Shown: positions 43,892 through 52,518 of the stretch, one piece after another
How the letters are laid out: each line of letters starts with the position of its first letter
Numbering within the stretch: position 1 is the stretch's first letter
Assembly: GCF_021165955.1 (NCBI RefSeq)
Contig: NZ_CP088952.1
Coordinates: forward strand, 558,001-622,000
DNA: 64,000 bases
From: Massilia endophytica
Lineage (GTDB): Bacteria > Pseudomonadota > Gammaproteobacteria > Burkholderiales > Burkholderiaceae_D
Direction of reading: 5' to 3'
Made by a program: the position numbers and the translations under genes
Notes under the pieces: model-generated
Seen by the model: only the letters and a program-made list of their open reading frames with translations
What the model was told of the DNA's origin: nothing
Databases searched by the model: none

Positions 43892-44554
43892 CTATTCGAC
43901 ATTGCTTCCGACCGTCGTGAGCCTGCTTTCAATGTCCCTTCCCACACCAATATCAATGAGAAACAGGTAAGGCGGCTGGCGATTCATGCATCCGTCAGCA
44001 CACCAGAGACGGAAGGTCATGCCGTATTTGCCTGGGACCAGCAGGGTAGCCTCCTGCGAGAACCCGGGCCTGAACATCCTTTCGTAGAGATGCCGCTTCC
44101 CTTCCAACGACAAGTCGAACCATGCGCTCCCATCGGGCTCCCAAGGTTTCCAACCGCCCGCTTTGAACTGGTTTTGCAGATTCTCCAGGATGGCCACCGC
44201 ATCCTCGAATTGCAGTTTCTCCAGCATTGGCGATGTGGCCGCAGTTTCGACTTCATTGTCCATGTAGCCCAGCATGGCAAATTTTGTGGGTGGCAGGGTG
44301 AAGCCGTGTTGGGGATCGTTGAAGCGTAGGATGACTGCTGGCTCGGTGACAAAGGTTTCTCCCGACTGCAAATAGGCGTTGGTCGGAATATTGGATCTTT
44401 TCAGAACCGGATAGGTGGAGGCTTTGACGACCTCCTCAAAGGGTTGCCCGATTCGGAAGGACAGAATCGGGAGCGGTCCAGGTGTTCGCAAGGAAGACCA
44501 CGCGGCAACGGTCACAATGCCCGTAAATACCAATGCGTGGTAGCGACGTTTCAT
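43892..44554 (-). CDS. Putative immunity protein of the PAAR module
   Basis: A 220-residue protein with an N-terminal hydrophobic stretch (about 8-20, possible signal anchor) and a mainly beta-type body; no known family recognised. Cysteines in WCADGCMN may form a disulfide, which fits a periplasmic location. Its ATG overlaps the upstream gene's stop (ATGA). As the last gene after a PAAR protein and a probable toxin, it is in the normal place of an immunity gene; this role is inferred from position only. Confidence 0.55.
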   Translation of the reverse strand: MKRRYHALVFTGIVTVAAWSSLRTPGPLPILSFRIGQPFEEVVKASTYPVLKRSNIPTNAYLQSGETFVTEPAVILRFNDPQHGFTLPPTKFAMLGYMDNEVETAATSPMLEKLQFEDAVAILENLQNQFKAGGWKPWEPDGSAWFDLSLEGKRHLYERMFRPGFSQEATLLVPGKYGMTFRLWCADGCMNRQPPYLFLIDIGVGRDIESRLTTVGSNVE

Positions 44555-45618
44555 TTGATCCCCTGTCCAACGGAGATTGCGCGCAGCGATTCCTCGACGT
44601 AGCGCCGCTGGCCGTTCCGTAGCAACTCGTCAAACTGCGTGGCGGCACGTTTCACGAACTGCATACGTTCTTCTGCGACCCAGAGCTTTGCATTTTTGAG
44701 GCGGGAGAAGTATGTGGTCCAACCATCTTTTGCTTTGCATTGCGCGGATAGAGTAAGTTGGATTTCCGTGTAGACGCCTGATGGAAATCCAATCGCCCAA
44801 GCGAGCTGGTTTTTTGCGAGTGCTTCCTGCATGTGCGGGTCGTTGTACAGGATGGCCTGAAGGATGTTCACCTGCTCGTGCCAAGCAAGCGCCTCAACGC
44901 TCTTCGCGGCTTCTCCCCTGTCAATGCTGTCGAACCCCATCCGAATTTCCCTGAACGGCTTTCCGAAATCTAGCAACTGGTCCGCATCCCAAACAACTCG
45001 GCCTTTGACGTTCTGCCTCTTTGGTAAGCTGGCCGCCAGTTCAGCCAACCCACGCTCCATGTAGAAACGGTGTAGTGGGTAGATGTCCAGGAACAGGTGC
45101 TTGTTTCCGAAGCCGAGCCGCTCATACATATAGTCGGCGCTACCCTGGATCGCATAGGGGATCGCGCCGAGACTTGCGGCTTCTGAGTTGTCACCTGCCC
45201 AGCGAGCCGAGGTACTCAGTTCCCTTTGATTTTTCTCGGACAGCTGGTGGGCATGCAGCAGGCCACAGCCGACTTGTTTGGATGCGAAGGCGGCGAGCCC
45301 GGCCCACTGGAAGCGATTGTCGGCCAGCCACAGCTTGGCGTACGCTGCATTGATGCGCTTGTTCCGTTCAGTGACGTCGCTGATGAACGCGCCGTCGCTC
45401 TTGATGACATCCTCTGCTTCTTTCTGAAAGGTCTCCCAGAGGTACTCGGGCGTGAGGATTTCCATGGCGATGCCGCGATTGGCATGGCCATCCATCCCCA
45501 CATATCCCTTGAGTCTGCAGTCCTCTATTGGCTTGATGTTCCGGTTCAGGGGAATGCCGTGAAACCGGTGGATCGGGAAATATGGATTGGCCTTGCCTGG
45601 CTCATAGTGGACGGGCAT
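44551..45618 (-). CDS. Putative T6SS toxin (DUF2515-like)
   Basis: A 355-residue soluble protein counted from ATG 45618 (GAGGAGA upstream). The part NKRINAAYAKLWLADNRFQW-AGLAAFASKQVG resembles DUF2515 (YppC-like) proteins by eye; the rest is unfamiliar. Helical, many aromatic and His/Asp residues, no signal peptide or membrane segment. It sits between a PAAR-protein gene and a small unknown gene with coupled stop/start. Toxin is inferred from this order. The gene is clearly less GC-rich than neighbours. Confidence 0.55.
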   Translation of the reverse strand: MPVHYEPGKANPYFPIHRFHGIPLNRNIKPIEDCRLKGYVGMDGHANRGIAMEILTPEYLWETFQKEAEDVIKSDGAFISDVTERNKRINAAYAKLWLADNRFQWAGLAAFASKQVGCGLLHAHQLSEKNQRELSTSARWAGDNSEAASLGAIPYAIQGSADYMYERLGFGNKHLFLDIYPLHRFYMERGLAELAASLPKRQNVKGRVVWDADQLLDFGKPFREIRMGFDSIDRGEAAKSVEALAWHEQVNILQAILYNDPHMQEALAKNQLAWAIGFPSGVYTEIQLTLSAQCKAKDGWTTYFSRLKNAKLWVAEERMQFVKRAATQFDELLRNGQRRYVEESLRAISVGQGIK

Positions 45619-45643
45619 CGGAGTCTCCTCGGCAGGGGTGGAG

Positions 45644-46210
45644 TCAGGCGGGGCTGGTTTCCTCGCCAACGTGCCAGGCGGTGAGGGACTTCCGCTCCGC
45701 CAGAGTGAGGGGCCTTGTGGCGCCGTGCTCGTCGGTGGTGCCTTCGATGGATTTGTCCCCTAGTTCAAGGCGGTAGAAGCGATGGGCGAAGGGTTGTTCT
45801 GTTTCGGGATGAACGAGCAGCAGCGGAATTTCGTCATCCGCTTCGCCAACGGTGGCACCGAAAGTGGATTCCCTTTCCATGGCGGTGCTTCTTCTTGCGA
45901 CTTCGGCCGCCAGCCAGCCGGCATCGATCTCCTGGCACACGAGGGCCTGGTTGGCGATCAGGCGGGGCGGCTGGGCACATTTGCAGATGCAAAGGTCGTC
46001 GTGCAGGGCGACTTGCTTGCCGTTGCAGGTTTCCCGGAGCCGGGGACCGTCCGGCTTGATGATGCCCACTGCGTTGCACGCCGGGCACTTGACCTTGTCG
46101 TCCTCGAGCGCGACCGTTGCGCCATTGATCGACCTGAAGGAGCTGGCCGAAATGACGGTGCCGCCTGCCGTGGTGTGTGCGCCGAGCGTGACGAGGTGTC
46201 GAGTGAGCAT
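45644..46210 (-). CDS. PAAR-domain protein (T6SS spike tip)
   Basis: A 188-residue protein counted from ATG 46210 (GGAAAGGGA upstream). Residues 1-90 show the PAAR pattern: LGAHTTAGGTVISAS, SINGATVALEDDKVKCPAC, GIIKPDGP, then VALHDDLCICKC. PAAR proteins cap the VgrG spike of type VI secretion and carry or recruit an effector. The C-terminal extension (about 90-188) may bind the toxin encoded next. No tss/vgrG genes are in this window. Confidence 0.8.
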   Translation of the reverse strand: MLTRHLVTLGAHTTAGGTVISASSFRSINGATVALEDDKVKCPACNAVGIIKPDGPRLRETCNGKQVALHDDLCICKCAQPPRLIANQALVCQEIDAGWLAAEVARRSTAMERESTFGATVGEADDEIPLLLVHPETEQPFAHRFYRLELGDKSIEGTTDEHGATRPLTLAERKSLTAWHVGEETSPA

Positions 46211-46349
46211 GGCATCCCTTTCCAGTAGTTGTTGGGGTGAAACCGTCAATCTACTGAGGGATGGGGTGGCCGGATTTGAGGAAGATCATTCCGAGGGCCT
46301 GGACTGCGACGGCCTCGGCCGTAGCCGGCGCGCGCCCTCGGCGCGCGGC

Positions 46350-46370
46350 GCTGCCCGCCTTGCGGGCAGC
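46350..46370. repeat. Perfect hairpin
   Basis: GCTGCCCGC-CTT-GCGGGCAGC. One of three GC-rich hairpins between the PAAR gene and tRNA-Ser; a CGCGCC/GGCGCG hairpin lies just left of it. Confidence 0.7.
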
Positions 46371-46387
46371 AAATGGGCGATTCGGGA

Positions 46388-46413
46388 GGGTTGGGCCCGG
46401 CAGGGCCCAACCC
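46388..46413. repeat. Perfect 11-bp hairpin
   Basis: GGGTTGGGCCC-GGCA-GGGCCCAACCC, directly left of the inverted tRNA-Ser copy. Confidence 0.8.
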
Positions 46414-46506
46414 TTCGAATCCCCCTCGCTCCGTCCGAACAAAAAAAATGGGCACCCGCAGGGGTGCCCATTTTTCTTTGTTCTGGCGGAGAGAGGGGGA
46501 TTCGAA
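46414..46506. repeat. 93-bp palindrome containing an inverted copy of the tRNA-Ser 3' end
   Basis: Arms 46414-46456 and 46464-46506 match in 39 of 43 positions as inverted repeats. The right arm is the last part of the tRNA-Ser gene (T-loop to CCA) plus its trailer; the left arm is an imperfect copy in opposite orientation. The centre is the GGGCACCC/GGGTGCCC hairpin with A- and T-runs on both sides, which also works as a bidirectional terminator. Confidence 0.9.
46443..46475. terminator. Bidirectional terminator downstream of tRNA-Ser
   Basis: A-run, ATGGGCACCC-GCA-GGGGTGCCCAT, T5. On the minus strand it follows the tRNA-Ser CCA by 8 bases. Confidence 0.85.
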
Positions 46507-46574
46507 CCCCCGATAGGCTATGAACCTATACACGCTTTCCAGGCGTGCGACTTAAACCACTCATCCATCTCTCC
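46484..46574 (-). tRNA. tRNA-Ser (GGA)
   Basis: The minus strand gives acceptor GGAGAGA, D-arm with GGATGAGTGGTTTAAGTC, anticodon loop CTGGAAA (GGA), a long class II variable arm (TATAGGTTCATAGCCTA), T-arm GGGGGTTCGAATCCCCC, and encoded CCA. Confidence 0.97.
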
Positions 46575-46714
46575 TGCATTTCCCGCGCTGTTCGCGAGAG
46601 CCGCAGATTATAGCAAACGTTCCGCCGAGTACCAAGTTTTTTTTCCAGCCGTCATCCCCTTGACGCGAGCCTGCTCCCCATCACACACTGAGCCAAAACT
46701 CCAGGAGCCCCATT

Positions 46715-47674
46715 TTGATCCGCCACCTCGCCACCTTCGCGGCTGCCACGCTGATGGCCGCTGCTGCCTTCGCCCAGCCGGTCCCGTTCGCAGACGTCCA
46801 CCAGCACCTGTTCAGCCCATCCATCGAATCGCTGCTCGCTTCACCGGCCGTGAAGGCGCTCGATGCCGCCGACGTGGTCGCACTGCTGGACCGGGCGGGG
46901 ATCCAGAAGGGCCTGATCCTGTCCACGGCCTACATGTTCGGCAAGCCGGGCCTCACCATCGAGAGCGAATACGCGAAGGTCCGCGCCGAGAACGACTGGA
47001 CCTCGGCACAGGTGGCGCGCTTCCCGGACCGTTTGCGTGCTTTCTGCGGCGTGAATCCGCTGCGCGACTATGCACTGGCGGAGCTGGCCCGCTGCGCGAA
47101 GGATCCGCAATTGAAGCGCGGCGTGAAACTCCATTTCGGGAATTCGGATGTGCAGCTGGAGAACCCGGAGCATATCGCCAGGCTGCGCGAGTTTTTCCGC
47201 GCTGCGAATGAACATGGCATGGCGCTTGCCATCCACATGCGGGCGAGTATCAGCAAGAAGCGTCCCTACGGCGCTACGCAGGCCCGCGCCTTCATCGAGC
47301 AGCTGCTGCCGATGGCGCCGAACGTGGACGTGCAGATAGCCCATCTGGCGGGCACGGGCCCCGGCTACGAGGACCCGCCAGCCGACGAGGTGATGGGCGT
47401 TCTGGCGGAAGCCGTTGCGAAAGGCGATCCGCGCACGAAGCGGCTGTATTTCGACGTGGCTTCCATCGCGGACCAGAACATCGCGCCCGCCGATGCGCAG
47501 CGCCTGGCGAACCGCCTGCGCCAGGTGGGCATGGCGCGCGTGCTGTACGGGACGGATGCGGCAGCGGGAGACAATCTGCGCCCGCGCGAGTCCTGGGCCG
47601 CCTTCCGCCGCATACCGCTGAGCGACGCGGAGTTTGCACAGATCGCCGCGAACGTTCCGGCGTATCTGCGCTAG
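46715..47674 (+). CDS. Secreted amidohydrolase-family protein
   Basis: A 319-residue exported TIM-barrel metal-dependent hydrolase: signal peptide to 20 (AAFAQ), HxH metal motif in ADVHQHLFSP, VKLHFGN, LAIHMRAS and IAHLAGTGP, and the final Asp in LYGTDAAAGD. This is the amidohydrolase 2 (ACMSD-like) layout. Substrate unknown. Single gene after tRNA-Ser, convergent with a LysE exporter. Confidence 0.87.
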   Translation: MIRHLATFAAATLMAAAAFAQPVPFADVHQHLFSPSIESLLASPAVKALDAADVVALLDRAGIQKGLILSTAYMFGKPGLTIESEYAKVRAENDWTSAQVARFPDRLRAFCGVNPLRDYALAELARCAKDPQLKRGVKLHFGNSDVQLENPEHIARLREFFRAANEHGMALAIHMRASISKKRPYGATQARAFIEQLLPMAPNVDVQIAHLAGTGPGYEDPPADEVMGVLAEAVAKGDPRTKRLYFDVASIADQNIAPADAQRLANRLRQVGMARVLYGTDAAAGDNLRPRESWAAFRRIPLSDAEFAQIAANVPAYLR

Positions 47675-47678
47675 ATGT

Positions 47679-48311
47679 TCAGTTGCGGCGCAGCGTCAGC
47701 AGGCCTGCGCCAAGTGCGATAAAGAGGCCGCCGCAGCTGCGGTTGAAGGCCACCACGTTGCGCTGGCTGCGGAACCAGCCGCGCGTGCCGCGCGCCGCTG
47801 CCGCATAGGCCATCAGGGAGCAGAAGGAGAAGACCATGAAGGTCCCCGTCAGGATGGCGAACTGCGGGGCCAGTGCGGCGTGATGGTCCAGGAACTGCGG
47901 GAAGAGGGCGGTGAAGAAGAGAATGGCCTTCGGGTTGGAGATGGCGAGGGTCAGCCCGTCGAGGAAGAGCTGGCGGTTGCTGCGGGAAACAGCGGGCGCC
48001 TTGCCTTCGCCCTGGGCGAACACGCTGTTCTTGGAGCGCGCCTGCCGTATGCCCAGATAAATGAGGTAGCCCGCTCCCAGCGTCTTCAGCACGGAAAAGA
48101 GCAGCTCGGAGGACTGGAGCAGGGCGCCCAGGCCGCCCATCGTCACGCCTGAAATCACGAGAATGCCGATCACATTGCCCAGCGAAGACCAGGCGGTGCG
48201 CCGCCAGCCGTAGCCGACGCTGTTCGACACGGCCAGCAGAATGGCCGGCCCGGGGCTCAGTATGCTGATCAGGGCAACGCCGGCATAGGCCAGCCAGTGC
48301 GAGAGTTCCAT
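47679..48311 (-). CDS. LysE/RhtB-family exporter
   Basis: A 210-residue six-segment membrane exporter with LSPGPAILLAVSNSVGYGWR and ISNPKAILFFTALFPQFL. It is a paralogue of the exporter at 32883-33485 but without an adjacent LysR gene. Amino-acid efflux is the family's role. Confidence 0.92.
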   Translation of the reverse strand: MELSHWLAYAGVALISILSPGPAILLAVSNSVGYGWRRTAWSSLGNVIGILVISGVTMGGLGALLQSSELLFSVLKTLGAGYLIYLGIRQARSKNSVFAQGEGKAPAVSRSNRQLFLDGLTLAISNPKAILFFTALFPQFLDHHAALAPQFAILTGTFMVFSFCSLMAYAAAARGTRGWFRSQRNVVAFNRSCGGLFIALGAGLLTLRRN

Positions 48312-48951
48312 CCGTCTTCCTTGTCATTACAGCCGAACTCCACAGCATACCCGCGTTCGGCGCGGCTTGCTGGAAGGACCCGCCGTTGCGTTGAAACGAC
48401 AGGTTAGTGCGCACTTCACTTTCGTTTGGGAGGCCCTGTCCCGGTGAGAAGTCCAGTGCGTGGCCAAGCCGCGCTGTCCCAGGGCAGCTTCGTCCGGGAC
48501 TTCGCAGCGTGGAACCTTGCCGCGCGCGATGCCCGCCGCTTGGACATGGTAACGATTCCCTTAGGCAACAAGCTGTCCCGGGAACTTGCATGAAAAATCA
48601 TCGACTTTCCACAGAGAAAGATGCCATAAAAAAATATCTACAGAATGTAATGCGTTTGTAGTTAAAAGGTAATGCTTGTTGACTATGGGTATGACTGGCG
48701 GGAGAATTTGCGGGTTCCAGTGCGTCAACGCGAAGGCGCAAGGAAAGATGTCATCCAACATACCGCAGCGCCGACGGAGGAACGGGCGGCTGCGTCGGCG
48801 GGCCAGGAAGCGCGGCCCGTCAGCCGGACAGCGAACAGGGAAGTCGCGCGCCGCCATAGGCATAGCGCCGCTGTCTTAATTACCGTAACGGGCACCGTGC
48901 CGCGATGGCAGCATCGCGCGCGCTCGCTATCCTTTTGTCTGGAAGTTCGAT
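48312..48951. other. 640-bp region without a supported gene
   Basis: Open frames here have no ribosome site or family features. The part 48595-48690 is clearly AT-rich (AAAAAAATATCTACAGAATG, TTGTTGACTATGG) and may contain promoter elements for the gene at 48952; I cannot assign one securely. Confidence 0.5.
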
Positions 48952-50037
48952 ATGCCAAAACAAGAAATCCGCCTTTGCACCACTCCTGACCATGTCCGCA
49001 TCGCCTATGCCATGAGCGGTAACGGCCCGCCGCTGGTAAAGGCCGCCAACTGGCTGAGCCACGTGGAGTACGACTGGGAGAGCCCGGTATGGAACCACTT
49101 GCTCACCGAGCTCTCGCGCGAACATACGCTGATCCGCTACGATGCCCGCGGCTGCGGCCTGTCGGACCGTAATCCGCCCGGCTTGAGCATGCGCGGCTGG
49201 GAGCTGGACCTGGAAACGGTGGTGGAGGCGGCCACGCCGCTCAGCTTCCCGCTGATCGGCATCTCCCAGGGCGCGGCGCTGGCCGTGGCCTATGCCGTGG
49301 CGCATCCGCACCGCGTGAGCCGCCTGGTGCTGTCGGGCGGTTTTGCGCGCGGCCGCATGAAACGCCAGCCGGACGCGCGCCAGCGCGAGGAGGCGGAGCT
49401 CATGATCCGCATGGCCGAATTGGGCTGGAGCCGCGACAATCCCGCCTTCCGCCAGTTCTTCACCAGCCAGTTCATCCCCGGCGGCAGCATCGAACAGCAG
49501 CAGTGGTTCAACGAGCTGCTGCGCATTTCAATCGATCCGGCCATGGCGGCGCAGTTCCTCCGCGTGAGCAACGACATCGATGTCATGGACCTGCTGCCCC
49601 TGGTCCAGTGCCCGACCCTGGTGCTGCACGCGAAGGACGACGCCCGCGTGCCGTTCGACGAAGGCCGCCTGATCGCCAGCCGCATTCCCAACGCGCGCTT
49701 CGTGCCGCTGGAAAGCGAGAACCATCTGCTGCTGGAGCATGAACCGGCGTGGCGCCGCTGGGTGCAGGAGATCCGCACTTTCCTGCGTTCGGACGAGGTG
49801 GGCCGCCCCAACCGCTTCGCCGCCCTCACGCGGCGCGAGCGCGACATCCTCGCGCTGATGTGCACGGGGCGCGACAACGCGCAGATCGCGGCCTCCCTGA
49901 ACGTGAGCGAGAAGACGGTCCGCAACCACAACACCAGCATCTACACCAAGCTGCAGGTGGAGAACCGCGCGCAGGCCACAGCCCTGGCGACGCGCTCCTC
50001 CGCCCGTACGCCGATGCAGGAACGCTCGGCGGCCTGA
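48952..50037 (+). CDS. Alpha/beta hydrolase-LuxR HTH fusion regulator
   Basis: A 361-residue protein with an alpha/beta hydrolase domain (about 1-275) and a C-terminal LuxR-type DNA-binding domain (about 290-345, LTRRERDILALMCTGRDNAQIAASL). The catalytic triad is present: Ser105 in GISQGA, Asp in HAKDDARVPF, His in SENHLLLE. So the sensor part may bind or cleave an ester-type ligand and control transcription. This architecture is known in a minor family of regulators. It is convergent with another alpha/beta hydrolase gene. Confidence 0.88.
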   Translation: MPKQEIRLCTTPDHVRIAYAMSGNGPPLVKAANWLSHVEYDWESPVWNHLLTELSREHTLIRYDARGCGLSDRNPPGLSMRGWELDLETVVEAATPLSFPLIGISQGAALAVAYAVAHPHRVSRLVLSGGFARGRMKRQPDARQREEAELMIRMAELGWSRDNPAFRQFFTSQFIPGGSIEQQQWFNELLRISIDPAMAAQFLRVSNDIDVMDLLPLVQCPTLVLHAKDDARVPFDEGRLIASRIPNARFVPLESENHLLLEHEPAWRRWVQEIRTFLRSDEVGRPNRFAALTRRERDILALMCTGRDNAQIAASLNVSEKTVRNHNTSIYTKLQVENRAQATALATRSSARTPMQERSAA

Positions 50038-50050
50038 AACAGCTCTGGCT

Positions 50051-50087
50051 GTGTCCACCCTTGGGGTCAGACCCCAAATGTGGACAC
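50051..50087. repeat. 37-bp nested palindrome
   Basis: GTGTCCAC-n2-TTGGGGTC-A-GACCCCAA-n2-GTGGACAC, a perfect double inverted repeat. It overlaps the last six codons and the stop of the hydrolase on the minus strand. The TTGGGGTCAGACCCC core recurs between genes in Massilia-type genomes as I remember it; copy number here is not known. Confidence 0.8.
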
Positions 50088-50870
50088 GGGCTCGTCGGTA
50101 AGGAAGCTGATGAGGGCGGCGTTGACGTCCTCGGCGTGGGTAAGGGGGGCCATGTGGCCGCCGGGAGTCTGGCAGGAGCCGGCGTTCGGCAGCGCGGCGG
50201 CGAGGCACTCGGCCACGCGGCGCGTGGACGCGGGGGCGTCGGCGCCCCACATCACGAGCGAAGGCATGTCCAGCACCCGCATGTCTTCCAGGGTGGCCGG
50301 TTCGCCCAGCAGCGCCTGGAAGTCGAGCCGCACCTTCGCTACCTGCGAGGCGAAGCGCTGCTGCAGCTGGGGCGCCAGCTTGTCGAATGCGCCCGCACCA
50401 TTCCAGTAATCGATGAAAGCGCGCGCCGCCGCATGCTGGCTGGGCGCCATGTCGATGGCCGAGATCACACGCTCGATACCCGCGCGCGCCGCGTCCTGCG
50501 GCGACAGCAAATGGAAGGCCACGGGCTCGAACACCGCCAGCGACAGCACGCGGGAACGCATCTGCCGTGCCAGGCGCAGGGCGGTGGCGCCGCCGTAGGA
50601 ATGGCCGATCAGGTGGAATGGTTCGCCGCTGTCCAGGTGCGCGGCCAGGGCCGCCGCCACGGCGTCCACCTCGTGCGCCAGCGAGAACTCGTCCGCCACT
50701 TCGCTGGGGAAGGCGGACTTGCCGTAGCCGAGCAGGTCGAGCGCGATGAAGCGGAAGCGGCTTTCCTGTGCTGCCATGAGCGCAGCCCACTGGCTGCGCG
50801 AACTCATGGAACTGTGGAGCAGAACGACTGCGGGGCGCGTGTCGCGCGAGGTCTCACCTTGGGTCATCAC
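50067..50870 (-). CDS. Alpha/beta hydrolase
   Basis: A 267-residue hydrolase with oxyanion segment LLHSSMSS, nucleophile Ser in GHSYGGATALRLA, Asp in MWGADAPAS, and His in TPGGHMAPLTHAED. Substrate unknown. Its last six residues (VSTFGV) and stop are encoded by the 37-bp palindromic repeat, so the C-terminus was altered by repeat insertion. It converges on the LuxR-fusion gene. Confidence 0.87.
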   Translation of the reverse strand: MMTQGETSRDTRPAVVLLHSSMSSRSQWAALMAAQESRFRFIALDLLGYGKSAFPSEVADEFSLAHEVDAVAAALAAHLDSGEPFHLIGHSYGGATALRLARQMRSRVLSLAVFEPVAFHLLSPQDAARAGIERVISAIDMAPSQHAAARAFIDYWNGAGAFDKLAPQLQQRFASQVAKVRLDFQALLGEPATLEDMRVLDMPSLVMWGADAPASTRRVAECLAAALPNAGSCQTPGGHMAPLTHAEDVNAALISFLTDEPVSTFGV

Positions 50871-50973
50871 TTGGGCGTTCGTGGAAGAGCAAACCCAGGA
50901 TTATAAAGCGCACGGCTTCCCGCAGGTGTCCCAAGTGTTCAGGCAGTTTGTAGCGAAACGATGAAACAGCCTC

Positions 50974-51357
50974 TTAGCGGAGGCTGGCGGTGCGCTCGCT
51001 GAGCTCCAGGTTCAGCTTCGCGGCCTTGAGGGTCGCCACGTCGACCTTCGGCGGTTTCGAGACCGGCGGCTTGCGCGACCAGTTGTTGCGGTTCACTTCC
51101 GCAGGCGGCAGGGTGTAGTGTTCCTTCACCACCAGGCGCTGCACGGGCACTGGCGCCACTTCGGGCATGGCCTGCAGCGTGGCCTCGTCGGTGGAGAGGC
51201 TCGGCGTGGTCTGCGTGGTGGCTTCGCAGGGTTTATCCGACAGCATCACCACGCCATTCCGGTCGAGGCACTTGTAGATCTGGTCGTCGGCGAGCGCGCT
51301 AGCCGTGGCCAATGCCGCAGCCAGGCAGAGGGTGGCGGAATAAGCTGGGCGTCGCAT
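50974..51357 (-). CDS. DUF4124-like exported protein
   Basis: A 127-residue exported protein: signal peptide to about 23 (ASALADD), then DQIYKCLDRNGVVMLSDKPC, the DUF4124 pattern (Cys-containing Y-x-W/C-x-D-x-x-G). A Pro/Thr-rich tail follows. Function unknown. The stop lies inside a small hairpin (AGCCTC/GAGGCT, 50968-50985). Confidence 0.75.
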   Translation of the reverse strand: MRRPAYSATLCLAAALATASALADDQIYKCLDRNGVVMLSDKPCEATTQTTPSLSTDEATLQAMPEVAPVPVQRLVVKEHYTLPPAEVNRNNWSRKPPVSKPPKVDVATLKAAKLNLELSERTASLR

Positions 51358-51467
51358 GATTCACCTCCGGTTGAAAGATGAATCCATTGTCTTCCTGGCA
51401 AGCGGCGGCGTCTGTTCGCCACCTCACGATGGCGGTGGGGCGCACTCCTATTCGCTTGTAGGAGTAG

Positions 51468-52373
51468 TCAGACCTGACCCTGCCGTTCCAGCAGACGGCC
51501 CCACGCTGGCACGGCTGCGCGCCAGAATGCCTCGACGGTTTGGGCTTCGATCGGCAGGCCGAGAAAGCGCGCGGCGGGCAGCATGGCGTCGTTCAGCAGG
51601 CTGGCGGCCGAGGCGCCGGTGTCGAAGGCCTGCGCGCCCGTCTGTTTGGACAGTTTCTCGCCATCCGCGTTGAGCACGACGGGCACGTGCAGGTAGCGCG
51701 GATGGGGGAGGCCCAGCAGCTCCTGCAGGTAGAGCTGGCGCGGCGTGGAGTCGAGCAGGTCGGCGCCGCGCACAATGTCGGTGATGCCCTGGGCCGCGTC
51801 GTCCACCACCACGGCCAGCTGGTAGGCCCAGTAGCCGTCGGCGCGGCGGATCACGAAGTCGCCCACTTCAGCCGTGATGTCCTGGCTGACGTGGCCCGCC
51901 CAGCGGTCATCGAAGCTGATGATGCGGTGGGGCTGCTGGGGCGTGCGCAGGCGCAGCGCGCGCGGCGTTTTGCCCGGCGCCAGGCCTTCGCGGCAGGTGC
52001 CCGGATACACCAGCATGGCGTTGCCGTTCTGGCCGAGCCGCGTCTGCGAGTCGGCAATCTCCTTGCGTGAGCAGCCGCAGGGATAGACGTTCTGCGCCAG
52101 CCGGGCAAGCGCCTCATCATAGAGGGCTTCGCGCTGCGTCTGCCATACCACCTCGCCATCCCAGCGCATGCCGCAGCGCTCCAGCGAGGCAAGGATCTCG
52201 CGGTCCGCGCCCGGCACGTTGCGGTCCTTGTCCACATCTTCGATGCGCACGAGCCACTGGCCGTGGTGCAGCTTCGCGTCGAGATAGCTCGCCATGGCCG
52301 CGACCAGCGATCCCATATGCAGGGGGCCGGTCGGGGAGGGCGCGAAGCGGCCGATGTAGGCGGGGGCGTTCAT
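51468..52373 (-). CDS. gluQ: Glutamyl-Q tRNA(Asp) synthetase
   Basis: A 301-residue truncated GluRS-like enzyme that attaches glutamate to queuosine-34 of tRNA-Asp. The HIGH-type motif is APSPTGPLHMGSL, the KMSKS-like motif is GEKLSKQTG, and the zinc site is formed by CGC in YPCGCSRKE and the later Y-x-GTC. It lacks the anticodon-binding domain, which separates it from gltX. Single gene. Confidence 0.95.
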   Translation of the reverse strand: MNAPAYIGRFAPSPTGPLHMGSLVAAMASYLDAKLHHGQWLVRIEDVDKDRNVPGADREILASLERCGMRWDGEVVWQTQREALYDEALARLAQNVYPCGCSRKEIADSQTRLGQNGNAMLVYPGTCREGLAPGKTPRALRLRTPQQPHRIISFDDRWAGHVSQDITAEVGDFVIRRADGYWAYQLAVVVDDAAQGITDIVRGADLLDSTPRQLYLQELLGLPHPRYLHVPVVLNADGEKLSKQTGAQAFDTGASAASLLNDAMLPAARFLGLPIEAQTVEAFWRAAVPAWGRLLERQGQV

Positions 52374-52518
52374 GGCGCAGAGTATCCACGACGGCCCGCG
52401 CGCCCGTCAATCGCAATGCTGCGGCGCACCTAAACGGCTGGGGTAAATCGCATACAATGCACGCGCGGCCGCAGAGCCGCAGCACACCGTCACTCAACTC
52501 ACCGGACCTCTGACAAGC

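Noticed and set aside
46414..46456. Second tRNA-Ser gene
   Set aside because: Only the T-loop-to-trailer part is present, inverted and with mismatches; no cloverleaf can form.
46414..46506. Direct-repeat att site at tRNA-Ser
   Set aside because: The copies are inverted, not direct, and no integrase is nearby.
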